Shown piece by piece: positions 32,512-41,550 of a stretch of DNA of 46,149 bases. The first letter of the stretch is position 1; each line of letters opens with the position of its first letter. Location: contig JANOHV010000188.1 in the NCBI GenBank assembly GCA_031406795.1, forward strand, positions 1-46,149. Direction: 5' to 3'. The position numbers and the translations under genes were made by a program. A model generated the notes under the pieces. The model was given only the letters and a program-made list of their open reading frames with translations. It did no database searches and was not told the origin of the DNA. Source of the DNA: DATDCY01 sp031406795 [NCBI: Candidatus Rokuibacteriota bacterium] (lineage in GTDB: Bacteria; JAUVQV01).

Positions 32512-34152
32512 ATGGGTAACATGTCGGGGTCTGACGCGCATCACGCGCGCGTGCGCATGACGGTCGGCGGTATCGTTGCTGCCTTGGTCCTCTGCCTCGC
32601 CGCCGCACCGCTCGCCGCACAGGGGCTCAAACTCGACACCGCCAAGGAGAAGGAAACCGACATCTACGACAGGAGCAACCCCCACAGCGACCTGGAATGC
32701 ACCGAGTGCCACGAGGGGACGCCCCCCGACGGCGCAACCGCCGCGACCGTGAAGTTCAAGAACGGCGAGAAGGGGAACGTGGATCTCTGCTTGACCTGCC
32801 ACGACGCCTCGGACAACGTGCACCCGATCAACGTCGATCCCGCGAAGGTCACCCCGAAGATCGACGTCCTGCCGATGTTCCCGCTGGAGCAGACCGGGGC
32901 GCTCAAGGGGACGGTCGTCTGCTCGACTTGCCATTTTATCCACACCAAGACGGCCGGGCTGAAGCTGCTGCGCGGCTTTCCGGCCTCGTCGGACCCCGAG
33001 GACATCGCGAAGGCGAAGTTCAAGGACCGGCGCGACCTCTGCCGCGCCTGCCACGGCGACGGCCTCAAGGACAAGAGCCCGCACAAGGGCAAGGGCGGCG
33101 CCGACGGCGTGAAGAAGAGCTGCTCCTTCTGCCACGGCAAGGAGCCGAAGGAGGGGGAGAAGGTCAAGTTCACCAAGAACCCCGTCGAGCTGTGCGACTT
33201 CTGCCACGCTGCCACGCGCGGCGGGCACTTCCTGCTCGTGAACCCCTTCGCCGACCCCAACCTCAAGGACGAGATCGCGAAGGCGGACCTGCCGATGATC
33301 GGTGGGGACTTCACCTGCGTCTCCTGCCACAACCCGCACGGCAGCACTGGCGAGGAGAAGTTCCTGCGCAAGGAGTTCGTGGCGCTGGCGCTCAAGTCGG
33401 CCCGCGTGCGGCCGCACTTCATGAAAGCCTTCTGCGAAGCCTGCCACAAGGTGCGCCCGAAGTTCGCCAAGGGCGAGCCCGGGGCGCAGCCGCTTTCGGA
33501 GATTCCGCTGCGCAACGAGGACCCGAACGAGCTGTGCAACCGCTGCCACGAGTCCGGGCTCTCGAAGTCCAACGCCCACCCGATCAAGGAGGTCACGGGC
33601 ATCTACAAGGACCGCATCCCGAAGGACTGGCCGCTGTACAAGGGGGTGCTGACCTGTCTGAGCTGCCACACGGGCGGCGACTCGCCGGTCTACGATCGCG
33701 AGAACCCGAACTTCCTGCGCGGCGCGCCCTACAAGACCCGCAACGAGATCTGCTGGAAGTGCCACGTCCAGACGGAGTTCTCCTCCCTCAACCCGCACGA
33801 GAAGATCAACAACCTCGAGGGGTGCGAGTTCTGCCACCAGACCAAGCCGGACATCGCGAAGCTCAAGGCGGGGATCACCCAGCAGGTCAAGTTCAAGGGC
33901 GACATCGTGCTGCTCTGCATCCGCTGCCACGAGTCGTTCCCCCACCCCTCGAGCGTCGACCACACCGGCAAGCCGGACGCCGACATCATGGAAGCCAAGA
34001 AGATCAAGATCCCTAAGGACCTGCCCCTGGACATCCTCGGCCGCGTGACCTGCGCGACCTGCCACAACCCGCACGCCACGGGGGAGTTGCGTGGTGTCGC
34101 CGGCGGGATGTCGATGTCGATGATGCTCTGCTCGAAGTGCCACCCATTCTAG
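32512..34152 (+). CDS. Secreted 15-heme c-type cytochrome, lysine-rich
   Basis: The protein has 546 residues. GGAGG lies 9 nt ahead of the ATG; a nearby ATG at 32521 and one at 32557 are also possible. A signal peptide precedes AAQGLKLD. Fifteen CX2CH motifs run from CTECH to CSKCH, the last two residues before the stop, as in several other cytochromes here. All motifs are canonical. Composition differs from the giants: many Lys, Asp and Glu residues and short heme spacing (about 36 residues per heme), more like compact periplasmic or surface cytochromes. It stands alone on the plus strand with its own strong promoter, so it is probably expressed constitutively at a high level (inference). 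Doubled-CXXCH features (CHFIH, CHNPH) are present. Confidence 0.94.
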   Translation: MGNMSGSDAHHARVRMTVGGIVAALVLCLAAAPLAAQGLKLDTAKEKETDIYDRSNPHSDLECTECHEGTPPDGATAATVKFKNGEKGNVDLCLTCHDASDNVHPINVDPAKVTPKIDVLPMFPLEQTGALKGTVVCSTCHFIHTKTAGLKLLRGFPASSDPEDIAKAKFKDRRDLCRACHGDGLKDKSPHKGKGGADGVKKSCSFCHGKEPKEGEKVKFTKNPVELCDFCHAATRGGHFLLVNPFADPNLKDEIAKADLPMIGGDFTCVSCHNPHGSTGEEKFLRKEFVALALKSARVRPHFMKAFCEACHKVRPKFAKGEPGAQPLSEIPLRNEDPNELCNRCHESGLSKSNAHPIKEVTGIYKDRIPKDWPLYKGVLTCLSCHTGGDSPVYDRENPNFLRGAPYKTRNEICWKCHVQTEFSSLNPHEKINNLEGCEFCHQTKPDIAKLKAGITQQVKFKGDIVLLCIRCHESFPHPSSVDHTGKPDADIMEAKKIKIPKDLPLDILGRVTCATCHNPHATGELRGVAGGMSMSMMLCSKCHPF

Positions 34153-34176
34153 CCTAGCGAGACCTCTCGGGGATTG

Positions 34177-34218
34177 AACCCCCTTTTTCCTCCTTTCAAA
34201 GGGAGGAGAAAGGGGGTT
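34177..34218 (+). terminator. Long imperfect hairpin after the 15-heme cytochrome gene
   Basis: The left arm AACCCCCTTTTTCCTCC-TTT pairs with AAAGGGAGGAGAAAGGGGGTT around a short loop, with one mismatch and one bulge over about 20 bp. It starts 25 nt after the stop at 34152. It may end this transcript. This type of C/T- and G/A-rich palindrome is also common as a dispersed repeat, so it could be a repetitive element serving as terminator. Confidence 0.55.
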
Positions 34219-34253
34219 TGGCTTTGTCGAAGGGTGAACGGTTACACCATGCA

Positions 34254-34280
34254 TGCTTCGACCAGCTCAGCACGAACGGC
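34254..34280. repeat. Candidate dispersed intergenic repeat (CTTCGACCAGCTCAGCACGA)
   Basis: This segment closely resembles a short motif, CTTCGACAAGCTCAGCACGA, that I recall as dispersed between genes in many bacterial genomes. Only one copy is in this window, so the call rests on recall. It lies in the 181-nt gap between the convergent 15-heme and 14-heme cytochrome genes. Confidence 0.35.
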
Positions 34281-34333
34281 TTCGGTGAACCCTATCGGGC
34301 TCAGCCTTACTGCAGAGGGAGAAGAGGGACCAT

Positions 34334-36517
34334 TTATTTGGTATGGCACTGCACGCAGAGGGCCTGGTAGTCGAAGCTGGTCCCATCGGCGTCTGGCACC
34401 TGCCACTCCCCGTAGAGGGTCGTCGTCGGCAGGATCCCGACCGGCTTGATCGCAGCCGGCCAGACCTCGAGGATCAACGTCGACCCCGACGCGTCGTGAG
34501 TCTGGTGGCAGGAATCGCAGGTCATCGCGTTCTCGCGCGGGTAGGTGGCGGGCCCGGTCGGGGCCCCGGGCGTATTTGCGCCGGTCCCGTCCGGGTTCTC
34601 CGGGATGCGGAACTCGCCGCCTCCGGTCTTCAACGTCTGCAGGGTGCGCCCGGAATCGACAGCGAAGGAGACCAGCTCGCCGGTCATCGGGTGGTTCCCC
34701 CCTTTCATGACACCCTTGACGTGGCAGGCGGTGCAGAACACGTTGGTGTCGACGATCTCCCCGTCGGCGTGCGTCTCGAGCAGCTGCGGCGAGCCCGGGG
34801 CTATGCCCGTCGGCTTCAGGTCGTGGCACGACTCGCAGACGAGGACCGGCTCCTCAGGCGTTCCGGCGTACCGGGAGTACCCCCCGCGCGGCCAGAGGCC
34901 GGTCTTCACCCCTTCCGGTTTCGTCTTTCCGAGGAAGTGGCTGCCGTCCCCCAGAGCCTGGTACTGCGCATTTATCCGGCGCCCGCCGGCTTTGCCCCTG
35001 GTCGGGGTGAACCGCTCCCCCGAGTTGGTGTGGCAACGGAAGCACTCGAGCGACCGCTGCTCGGTGAACCTGACCCCCTTCAACTCCCCGATCCGGCCGT
35101 TGTCCGACGGCTGTCCGGGCGCCAGGGAGCTGTCCTTCGGCCGCCAGTCGGGGTCGAGGCCCGGGAGCCCCTGAACCGGCCAGTTGTGGGCGCCGCCGGG
35201 AAGGTGGCAGTCCTCGCAGGTCAGGTCGTCGTCCTGGTTGCCGATGAAGGAGTCCCGAAACCTCCCTGATCCCATCAGCCCCGGACCGACCGGGTGGTGC
35301 GCGCCGAAACCGGCCTTGTGGCAGTCGGCGCAGATCGCGGTTATCTCGTCGCGCAGCAGCGGCGTCCCTACGCCGTCGCCCCGCGGGGGGGCCTCCGGCT
35401 GCGCGACGAACGCCGCGAGCGGGTGCGCGAGGTGGCAGGAGCCGCAGATCAGGTTCGGCCGCATCACGGCCGTGGGGTTCGACCCGGCCGGCCAGCCCGC
35501 TGGCAGTTCCGTGACGCCCTTGTCCCTTGAAGAGTCGTAGTCGTCGACGGGGTGGGTGAAGGAGAGGGATCCCGGGTTTGGCCAGGCCGCACCGGCATAC
35601 CCCTGCGGCCGCGGCCCGCGGTGGCAGCTCTCGCACAGGGCACTTGCCGTGCCTCCCTCCCCGTTCGCGTGCCCGGAGGCAGAGCTGCCCTGGGCGATCG
35701 CGAGCAAGTCCTCGCCCGGGGGGGTCTCCGCCCCCCCTTCCGGGTACGTCCCGTGGACCGCGTGGCAGGTGTTGCAGCCGATGCCCGCCTTCGCTCCCGG
35801 CGCGCCGCCGCCGATGAGGTGCGGCCCGAGGTTGTGCGTCCCCGGGAGGCCCCCGTCCCACGGGAGCAGCCCGAGACCGGCGAGCGCCGGGTCGATCGGG
35901 GCGGAGTCCCGCCGCGTCCCGAAGACGTCGGTCCCGACCGGGTGGGTGCCGGGGTTCTTTTCACCGGAGAACGCACCCCACTCCCCGACGTCCGCGGCGG
36001 GCGCGCCGCCGACGAAATTCCGCCGCGGGTGGCAGCGCAGGCAGAGCCGGTCGATCGTGTCCCAGAGGAATGGCCGGTAGGCGTCGTCGTGCACATTGTG
36101 GCAGGTGGTGCACTCGAAAGTTCCGGCCCCGGCCGCGGCGACGTACGGAAGGGTGGCGTCGACCGCCGCCGCCCCGTCGGGGCTCCTGGCGGCATTCAGG
36201 CCGTGCGAGTGCTCGTGCCAGACGTTCCCGAGATTCGACGACACGATTCCCGAGCCGCCGGCGTCTCCCGGCCCGTGGCAGTAGTAGCAGAGGGCGCCGA
36301 TGCCGCCGTAGCGGTTGGCGCCGCTCATGTCCGTCGGCCAGAGCTTGTCCCCGGCGGCCTTGTGCGGCAGGTGGCACACGGCGCAGACCCCCCCGCTCTC
36401 GGCGCCGATCTCGTGCGCTGTCCCGACCACGCCGGCGCTGGCAGGAAGGGCGGCGAGGCAGGCCAACCCGACGACGGCAGCGAGGATTCCGGCCGCCGCT
36501 GCCGCCACCTGTCTCAT
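34334..36517 (-). CDS. Secreted 14-heme c-type cytochrome (propeller-paired type, copy 2)
   Basis: The protein has 727 residues with a signal peptide ending LPASAGVVG. Fourteen CX2CH motifs are present, from CAVCH to CVQCH two residues before the stop; five carry a near second histidine (CHLPH, CHNVH, CHAVH, CHLAH, CHQTH). The start overlaps the stop of the upstream FN3-NHL gene by 4 nt (ATGA), so translation is coupled. The IGCNTCHAVHG core and C-terminal TCDSCHQTHD-then-LILE pattern match the 14-heme proteins at 18482-20407 and 41591-43816. It is the last gene of a chain with PpiC-type and SurA-like chaperones. A surface-exposed electron-transfer role is inferred. Confidence 0.93.
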   Translation of the reverse strand: MRQVAAAAAGILAAVVGLACLAALPASAGVVGTAHEIGAESGGVCAVCHLPHKAAGDKLWPTDMSGANRYGGIGALCYYCHGPGDAGGSGIVSSNLGNVWHEHSHGLNAARSPDGAAAVDATLPYVAAAGAGTFECTTCHNVHDDAYRPFLWDTIDRLCLRCHPRRNFVGGAPAADVGEWGAFSGEKNPGTHPVGTDVFGTRRDSAPIDPALAGLGLLPWDGGLPGTHNLGPHLIGGGAPGAKAGIGCNTCHAVHGTYPEGGAETPPGEDLLAIAQGSSASGHANGEGGTASALCESCHRGPRPQGYAGAAWPNPGSLSFTHPVDDYDSSRDKGVTELPAGWPAGSNPTAVMRPNLICGSCHLAHPLAAFVAQPEAPPRGDGVGTPLLRDEITAICADCHKAGFGAHHPVGPGLMGSGRFRDSFIGNQDDDLTCEDCHLPGGAHNWPVQGLPGLDPDWRPKDSSLAPGQPSDNGRIGELKGVRFTEQRSLECFRCHTNSGERFTPTRGKAGGRRINAQYQALGDGSHFLGKTKPEGVKTGLWPRGGYSRYAGTPEEPVLVCESCHDLKPTGIAPGSPQLLETHADGEIVDTNVFCTACHVKGVMKGGNHPMTGELVSFAVDSGRTLQTLKTGGGEFRIPENPDGTGANTPGAPTGPATYPRENAMTCDSCHQTHDASGSTLILEVWPAAIKPVGILPTTTLYGEWQVPDADGTSFDYQALCVQCHTK

Positions 36518-38172
36518 GGGGGCGCTGCGCCGCTCGCGGGAAGGAACTCCCGGACGGACAGCGCGTGTGCCATCGGCATCCCGATCCAGAGCCGCCCCGT
36601 TCCCGGTTCGAACGCGAGACCGGCCGGGGTGACCACGTCCCAGAGCGGGCGCATTCCGCCGGCGGCCACCGCCCCGTCCTCCCTGCCGACGTGGTACCGG
36701 TACGCGCCGGTGCCCCGGTCGAACGCCTGAATCGTCGCCATCGGCGAGTCGGCGACCAGGACCGATCCGTCGGCGCCCCAGGCGATCCCCGAGGGACCGA
36801 TGAACCCCCCGACCATCGTCGGGGAGCGCCCGATCTCGAAGAGGAAGGAACCCGCCCCGTCGAAGGCCTGCACGCGCCGGTTCTGGGCGTCGAGCACGAA
36901 GATCTTCCCCTCGGGGTCGACCGCGAGTTTCGACGGCCGGTTGAACTCGCCCGGCTTGTCCCCGGGGAGGCCGAACTCCCTGACCAGGGCCCCGCCGCGG
37001 CCGAGCACGCAGACTCTCCCGAACGTGTTGTCGGTGACCACCATCTCCCCCCCGGGGAGGAAGTCCACATCGAGAGCGAACGGCCGCTCTCCCCGGGCGC
37101 GGGGGGTGAGCCGCTCCAACGCCTCGGGGCGCGCCGGCGCGTCGAACGTGACGGTCTCGAGCACCCTCCCGGTCGCGGGGTCGAAGGCCACGATCACCGA
37201 GCGCTCGCGGCGATCGGTGACCCAGACCCGCCCCTGCGCGTCCAGCGCGATTCCGTACGGCTGGCGCAGCGGCCGTTCAGCGCCGACGCCCGGCCCCCCG
37301 AGCACACGCAGCAGCGCGCCACCCGGCGCGAAGACGAACACGCCCGGCACCTGGTTGTCGAGGACGAAGATCGTGCCGTCGTCTCCCGCCACCAGGTCGA
37401 CCGGAGCCTTGAGCGGCTGCCGCGGGTCGCCCCGGAGCACGAACGCCTCGCGGCTGGGCCGCACCCGGAGCCCCGGCCCGGCCTCGCGCGCGGGCCTTGC
37501 CGCGGCGGGCGCGGCCAGCACCACCGCCCGGACTTCCGAGAACTGCCCCTCCACCCCGGTCTTGCTGACGGCGCCCAGGCGGTACTCGTAGCGCGCGCCC
37601 GCGCTGACGTCGGTGTCGGCGAAGCGGCTTTCCCGGACATTGGCGCGCAGCTGAAACTCCCCGGCGGGCTCGCCCGCCGAGCGCCGGTACACGTTGTACG
37701 AGACGGCGCCGGGCGCCGACGCCCAGAGCAGACGTGCGACCGCCCCCTCCGTCACATCCGTGCCGGGATCCAGGTCGGTCCAGCGCGGCGGGGGCGGTGG
37801 GACCAGTTCCGGCGCCTGCGCCAGCACTTCCGCCTCGGCCGAAAGCGGCCCCGTGCCTCCGGCCCCCTCTGCGCGGACGGCGTACCGGTAGCGAACGCCG
37901 CGGGCGACGGCGGTGTCGAGGAACTGCAGCCCAGGAGTCGCCGCAATCTGGCGTGCCTCTCCCTCGCCTTCAGCGCGCCGCAAGATGAGGTACTTCGTGG
38001 CGCCGGGGACAGCCGTCCAAGCCAGGCCGACGGCCGACCGCTCGGCGATGAAACGCTGGGCCACCCAGCGGGGGGCTTCCAGCCCGGCCGCGCCGCTCGC
38101 GCCGGCGAACGAACAGATGATCAGCGCGGCGGCGCGTACGAACGTCGTTCGTACCGCGCCGCGCAGCCTCAT
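36514..38172 (-). CDS. Secreted FN3-NHL beta-propeller protein (copy 2)
   Basis: The protein has 552 residues with a signal peptide (residues 1-28). Two fibronectin-III-like domains (about 30-120 and 130-235) show the paired GATKYLILRRAE and GAVSYNVYRRSA strands. NHL blades follow from about 260 (PVDLVAGDDGTIFVLDN, PYGIALDAQGRVWVTD, PSKLAVDPEGKIFVLD, PSGIAWGADGSVLVAD). It has no heme motif. Both ends overlap neighbours by 4 nt (ATGA), upstream with the SurA-like gene and downstream with the 14-heme cytochrome. That ties chaperone, scaffold and cytochrome into one translational unit. The scaffold role is inferred. Confidence 0.92.
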   Translation of the reverse strand: MRLRGAVRTTFVRAAALIICSFAGASGAAGLEAPRWVAQRFIAERSAVGLAWTAVPGATKYLILRRAEGEGEARQIAATPGLQFLDTAVARGVRYRYAVRAEGAGGTGPLSAEAEVLAQAPELVPPPPPRWTDLDPGTDVTEGAVARLLWASAPGAVSYNVYRRSAGEPAGEFQLRANVRESRFADTDVSAGARYEYRLGAVSKTGVEGQFSEVRAVVLAAPAAARPAREAGPGLRVRPSREAFVLRGDPRQPLKAPVDLVAGDDGTIFVLDNQVPGVFVFAPGGALLRVLGGPGVGAERPLRQPYGIALDAQGRVWVTDRRERSVIVAFDPATGRVLETVTFDAPARPEALERLTPRARGERPFALDVDFLPGGEMVVTDNTFGRVCVLGRGGALVREFGLPGDKPGEFNRPSKLAVDPEGKIFVLDAQNRRVQAFDGAGSFLFEIGRSPTMVGGFIGPSGIAWGADGSVLVADSPMATIQAFDRGTGAYRYHVGREDGAVAAGGMRPLWDVVTPAGLAFEPGTGRLWIGMPMAHALSVREFLPASGAAPP

Positions 38173-39251
38173 TTTCCGAGGCTCTCGAGCAGCGGCTGGT
38201 CCACGGAGACTTTGGCGGCGGCGCGCAGCCGCCCCACGAGCGCCGCGCGCTGTTTCAGCTTCGCATCGCGCTCGGCGTCGGCCTTGACCTTCCCCCTGGC
38301 CTTGTCGAAGGGCAGCGGCGCATCGGCGGACCCGTACCGGCCGGGATTGGCGCCGTAGTAGGCCCGCAGCTGCTCCTCCCCGAGGCTCGCGCTCACGTCT
38401 ACCTCGAGCGCGAGCAGGCGCCGCGTCACGGACGTCCTGACGAGTCGCTCCCGGGTGCGTTCGAAATCCCCGCGGAACGAGGGGAGGGCCGCCTCAGCCT
38501 CCCGATATAGTAGTTTTTTCCCGGCGAAAGCAGTGATCGCCCGTATGAAGCGCATCGCCGTCAAACCCTGGAGCGGCGGGTCGAGCCCCTGGACGGAACG
38601 CTCCGCAGCCTCGACCTCGGCCCAGAGGATCCCCTCCCCGTTGAGGCGGGCCACGACGAGCTGTCCGCGCGGGGTGTCCGGGGGTTTCGCCCCCTGGTAG
38701 ACCTCCGGCAGCAAGACCAGTTCGGCGCGCTCCCCCGCCTCCTTCTCGAGCTTGATGACCAGATCCCCGAGCTGGGCCGCCTCCGACATCACGCCGCCGT
38801 GCTTGCCGCTCATCTGGCTCCCGGTGTGGAATGATCCCGGGTCCTTCGCGGAGATCTCGCCGCGATGCAGGGAGAGCACGTATTGCTCGACGAGCAGGGT
38901 CTTCGTGTCGCGGGCGACGGCTGCGGCCACCTCGGGATCCAGGCCGAGGCCCCGGCGCACCGCCTCAGCGTAGAGGAGCTGGCTCTCGATCGCGAGATCG
39001 AGCGCCGCCACGGACCCCTTCGGACCCGCCCCGGTGACCCGCATGATCTCGCGCACCTGGCCGACGATGAGCGCCGCGCCGTCGACGCTGGCGATGACCG
39101 CGGCGTCGGCGGGAGGCACGCCGGTAACCAGCACCCCGGCGGGGCCCGCATCGCCTGCGAAGAGCCCGGCGGGCCAGAGCAGCAGCAGCAGCCCCGCGAG
39201 GGCGACCGCGCTACCGAGCCGCGGCCGCAAGAAGTTCGATCTGCGCTTCAT
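38169..39251 (-). CDS. SurA-N-like periplasmic chaperone without a visible isomerase domain
   Basis: The protein has 360 residues from the ATG at 39251. The signal peptide is residues 1-33. Two stretches resemble the SurA N-terminal chaperone fold: VIASVDGAALIVGQVREIMR with ALDLAIESQLLYAEAVRRGL, and a second half with RFIRAITAFAGKKLLYREAE. I see no parvulin signature. It begins 41 nt inside the PpiC-type gene and ends overlapping the FN3-NHL gene. It likely binds unfolded cytochrome or propeller chains in the periplasm, perhaps as a partner of the PpiC protein; this is inferred from fold and context. Confidence 0.8.
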   Translation of the reverse strand: MKRRSNFLRPRLGSAVALAGLLLLLWPAGLFAGDAGPAGVLVTGVPPADAAVIASVDGAALIVGQVREIMRVTGAGPKGSVAALDLAIESQLLYAEAVRRGLGLDPEVAAAVARDTKTLLVEQYVLSLHRGEISAKDPGSFHTGSQMSGKHGGVMSEAAQLGDLVIKLEKEAGERAELVLLPEVYQGAKPPDTPRGQLVVARLNGEGILWAEVEAAERSVQGLDPPLQGLTAMRFIRAITAFAGKKLLYREAEAALPSFRGDFERTRERLVRTSVTRRLLALEVDVSASLGEEQLRAYYGANPGRYGSADAPLPFDKARGKVKADAERDAKLKQRAALVGRLRAAAKVSVDQPLLESLGK

Positions 39252-40857
39252 CAAGGGTCACCCGCTCTTCCTTCTGCTTGCGGTCGAGGAACTCCTGCCA
39301 GGAGGAGGTCCGCTTGGAAAGCAGCGCCCGGGACCGCGCGCGCTCCCGGACCTGATCGTACGGGATCAGCTGCGGCTCGGTCCGCGCCTCGAGCTTGATC
39401 AGATAGTAATTCCTCGACACCTCGATCGGGATGGAGACCTCGCCGGGGCGCAACGCCTCGACGTACCGCCGGGACTCTTCGCGGATGTTGTCCTCGGGCA
39501 TCCACCCCTGGTCGCCGCCGGTCTCGGCGCTGCCCCGGTCAATGGACACGCGCCTCGCCAGCTCCTCGAACTCCGCCCGGCCCGCGAGCAAATCGGCCCG
39601 GTAGCGCCCGGCAAGGTAGGCGCTGTCGAGGACGATCTGTCTCAGCCGCACCATGGCCTTGGTCTTGAACAGGTCGGGGTTCCTCTCGTAATATTCCAGC
39701 ACCTCGCCCTCGTCGACCTGGAACCCCTGGAAGACCCGCTCGCGGTACAATTCGTGGAGCAGATCGAGCGTGTAGTCCCCAATGCGTTCCGCCCACTGCG
39801 GATCCCGCGCCTCCAGCCCGAGCCGGCGCGCCTCCTGCGCCGCGAGCAGCTCGTCGATCTGCTTGTCGAGCTGCTTGCGCAGCAGCTTCTCCATCTCGCT
39901 GTGCTGCGGCACGCCGTGCATTCCCTGCGGCGCGAAGACCACCGCCTCGCCGTTGACCTCGGCAACCCTGGCGCGCGCGCCGGGGTCGGCGAGCGCCTTC
40001 TCGTCGACGCTGATCACGGCCTTCGCGCGCAGCGCCGCCGCCGCCGCGGCGAGCGCCTTCTCCCGCGCGCTCCTGAGCACGTCCGGGCGCAGCCGCTCGC
40101 GCTCAGCCGCGCGCTCCTTCGCGGGGTCGCCACGTTCGACGCCCATGACCACGTACCAGCCGATCGGCTCGCGCAGCGGCCCTGCCACTTCGCCGACCGC
40201 CAGCGCGAGGATCTTCGTCTGCGACGCGGCGGAGAAGTGGCTCTCCCCGTTGGCGCTCAGGCGCGTCTCGCCGATCATGGCGTCCGGAAGACCGGCGACG
40301 CGGGCGGCCGCGGGGAAATCCGAACCGGCGCGCAGAGCGGCGGCGAAGCGCACGGCCTCCTCCTCGCCGGGGAACGACGCCCAGTTCGCAAACACGGACT
40401 GCGCCTGCTCCGGAATCATCCGCTCCAGCGCCGCGTCGTCGACCGTGACTTCATCCTGGATCTTCCTGCGCCAGAGCCGCGCGAGCATTTCGTTCTCGTG
40501 CTGCCGGAGCCGCTCCTTGAAGCCGGCGCTCTCGCGCAGGCCAGCCTCCCCCGCGAGACCGGCGACGACCTCGAACAGCGCCAGGCGCAGCACGGCAGCG
40601 CGCAGCCCCCCGCGTTCCTTGAGAAGGTCGCGGTACCCCTCCGCGCCGAGCTTGCGCGTCTGGTACCCTTCGAACTCGGCGCGGCTGACGGCCCCGCCGC
40701 GGTAGGTTGCCAGCGACGCACCGGCCGGGCCGGCTGCTGACGCGACGGAGGACGATGCGAAAAAGAGCGCGGCCGCGGCTATCGTCGCCGCGGCCCGCCC
40801 CGGTGAAAAATGCGGTCGGCGGACAACCGCCGTCCGCCGACCACGCGTTCCTGTCAT
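39211..40857 (-). CDS. PpiC/SurA-type peptidyl-prolyl isomerase, exported
   Basis: The protein has 548 residues with a signal peptide (residues 18-42). A first parvulin-like region at about 150-250 looks degenerate (REPIGWYVVMGVERGDP). A SurA-N-like helical part follows (residues 290-380). A better parvulin domain lies at about 395-500, with VRLRQIVL, GGDQGWMPE and VSIPIEVSRNYYLIKLE. Such proteins assist folding of exported proteins. It begins 22 nt after the TlpA-like gene and leads into the SurA-like, propeller and 14-heme genes, a dedicated assembly line in appearance. I recall similar isomerase and NHL genes near nanowire cytochromes of Geobacter, unverified here. Confidence 0.88.
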   Translation of the reverse strand: MTGTRGRRTAVVRRPHFSPGRAAATIAAAALFFASSSVASAAGPAGASLATYRGGAVSRAEFEGYQTRKLGAEGYRDLLKERGGLRAAVLRLALFEVVAGLAGEAGLRESAGFKERLRQHENEMLARLWRRKIQDEVTVDDAALERMIPEQAQSVFANWASFPGEEEAVRFAAALRAGSDFPAAARVAGLPDAMIGETRLSANGESHFSAASQTKILALAVGEVAGPLREPIGWYVVMGVERGDPAKERAAERERLRPDVLRSAREKALAAAAAALRAKAVISVDEKALADPGARARVAEVNGEAVVFAPQGMHGVPQHSEMEKLLRKQLDKQIDELLAAQEARRLGLEARDPQWAERIGDYTLDLLHELYRERVFQGFQVDEGEVLEYYERNPDLFKTKAMVRLRQIVLDSAYLAGRYRADLLAGRAEFEELARRVSIDRGSAETGGDQGWMPEDNIREESRRYVEALRPGEVSIPIEVSRNYYLIKLEARTEPQLIPYDQVRERARSRALLSKRTSSWQEFLDRKQKEERVTLDEAQIELLAAAAR

Positions 40858-40879
40858 GTTCGACCGAGCCTCGCGGGGG

Positions 40880-41458
40880 CTACTTCGTATTGGCGAGAGC
40901 CTCGAGGAGCGCCTTGCTTTCGCCAGCCTGGAAACCGCTGCTCTTGAAGGCGATATTCCCGTCCCTGCCGATGACGAGCGTCGCCGGGGTCGCGCGGAAG
41001 CCGTACTTCAGCGCGGACGCGAAGTCTTTGTCGTGGAGCATCGTGAAGTCCGGGTGGCTGTACGAGTCGTTGTAGTTCTGGAGATTGTTTTCGTTGAAGT
41101 CGATGCTCACGACGTAGACCGCCGTGTCCTTGATCGAACCCTCGGTCTGGGCCTTCTTCAGCTCGGTGATCTCGGCCAGGCAGGAGGAGCAGCTCGAGGA
41201 GAGCCAGACGAAGAGCAGCTTCTTCTTCTTGAGCTCGGCGGAGAGAACGAAGTCCTTCTTGTCCTCGAAGTTCTTGATGGTGAAGTCGAGCGCCGGCTGC
41301 CCGATCTCAAAAGGCTTCACGGCCTTGACGGCGGGTGCCGCCGCTGCAGGTGCCGGGGCTGCAGGTGCCGCGGCGGGCGGGGCCTGCGCAAACGCAATCT
41401 GGGCGGACAGAAGACCGATCGCGGCGGTACAGGTAACAACGTTCTTCCAGGCGTTCAT
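40880..41458 (-). CDS. TlpA-like periplasmic thioredoxin with Ala/Pro-rich linker (5 of 5)
   Basis: The protein has 192 residues. AGGGGGGT stands ahead of the ATG. The signal peptide (about 1-24) is followed by a low-complexity Ala/Pro segment (25-45), unlike the other four copies, which could tether or extend the domain. The active site is C90-S-S-C93 in VWLSSSCSSCLAEI, lacking the Trp before the first Cys. Cis-proline is at RATPATLV. It is placed immediately before the PpiC-type gene, so thiol reduction and chaperoning of apocytochromes are probably co-expressed. Confidence 0.9.
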   Translation of the reverse strand: MNAWKNVVTCTAAIGLLSAQIAFAQAPPAAAPAAPAPAAAAPAVKAVKPFEIGQPALDFTIKNFEDKKDFVLSAELKKKKLLFVWLSSSCSSCLAEITELKKAQTEGSIKDTAVYVVSIDFNENNLQNYNDSYSHPDFTMLHDKDFASALKYGFRATPATLVIGRDGNIAFKSSGFQAGESKALLEALANTK

Positions 41459-41490
41459 TCGGTACCCCCCTGTTGATGGTTGACTGCCTC

Positions 41491-41499
41491 ATCATAGCA
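41491..41499 (-). promoter_or_regulatory. Extended -10 promoter candidate before the fifth thioredoxin gene
   Basis: The minus strand reads TGCTATGAT, an extended -10 element (TATGAT at 41496-41491), 32 nt before the ATG at 41458. No good -35 box is present at 17 nt, as expected for extended -10 promoters. A G-rich tract lies just upstream. Confidence 0.4.
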
Positions 41500-41550
41500 G
41501 AACCGGGGAGGGGCTGTTCGCCCCCCCCCGTCACGGTGACTTTCTTAGAG

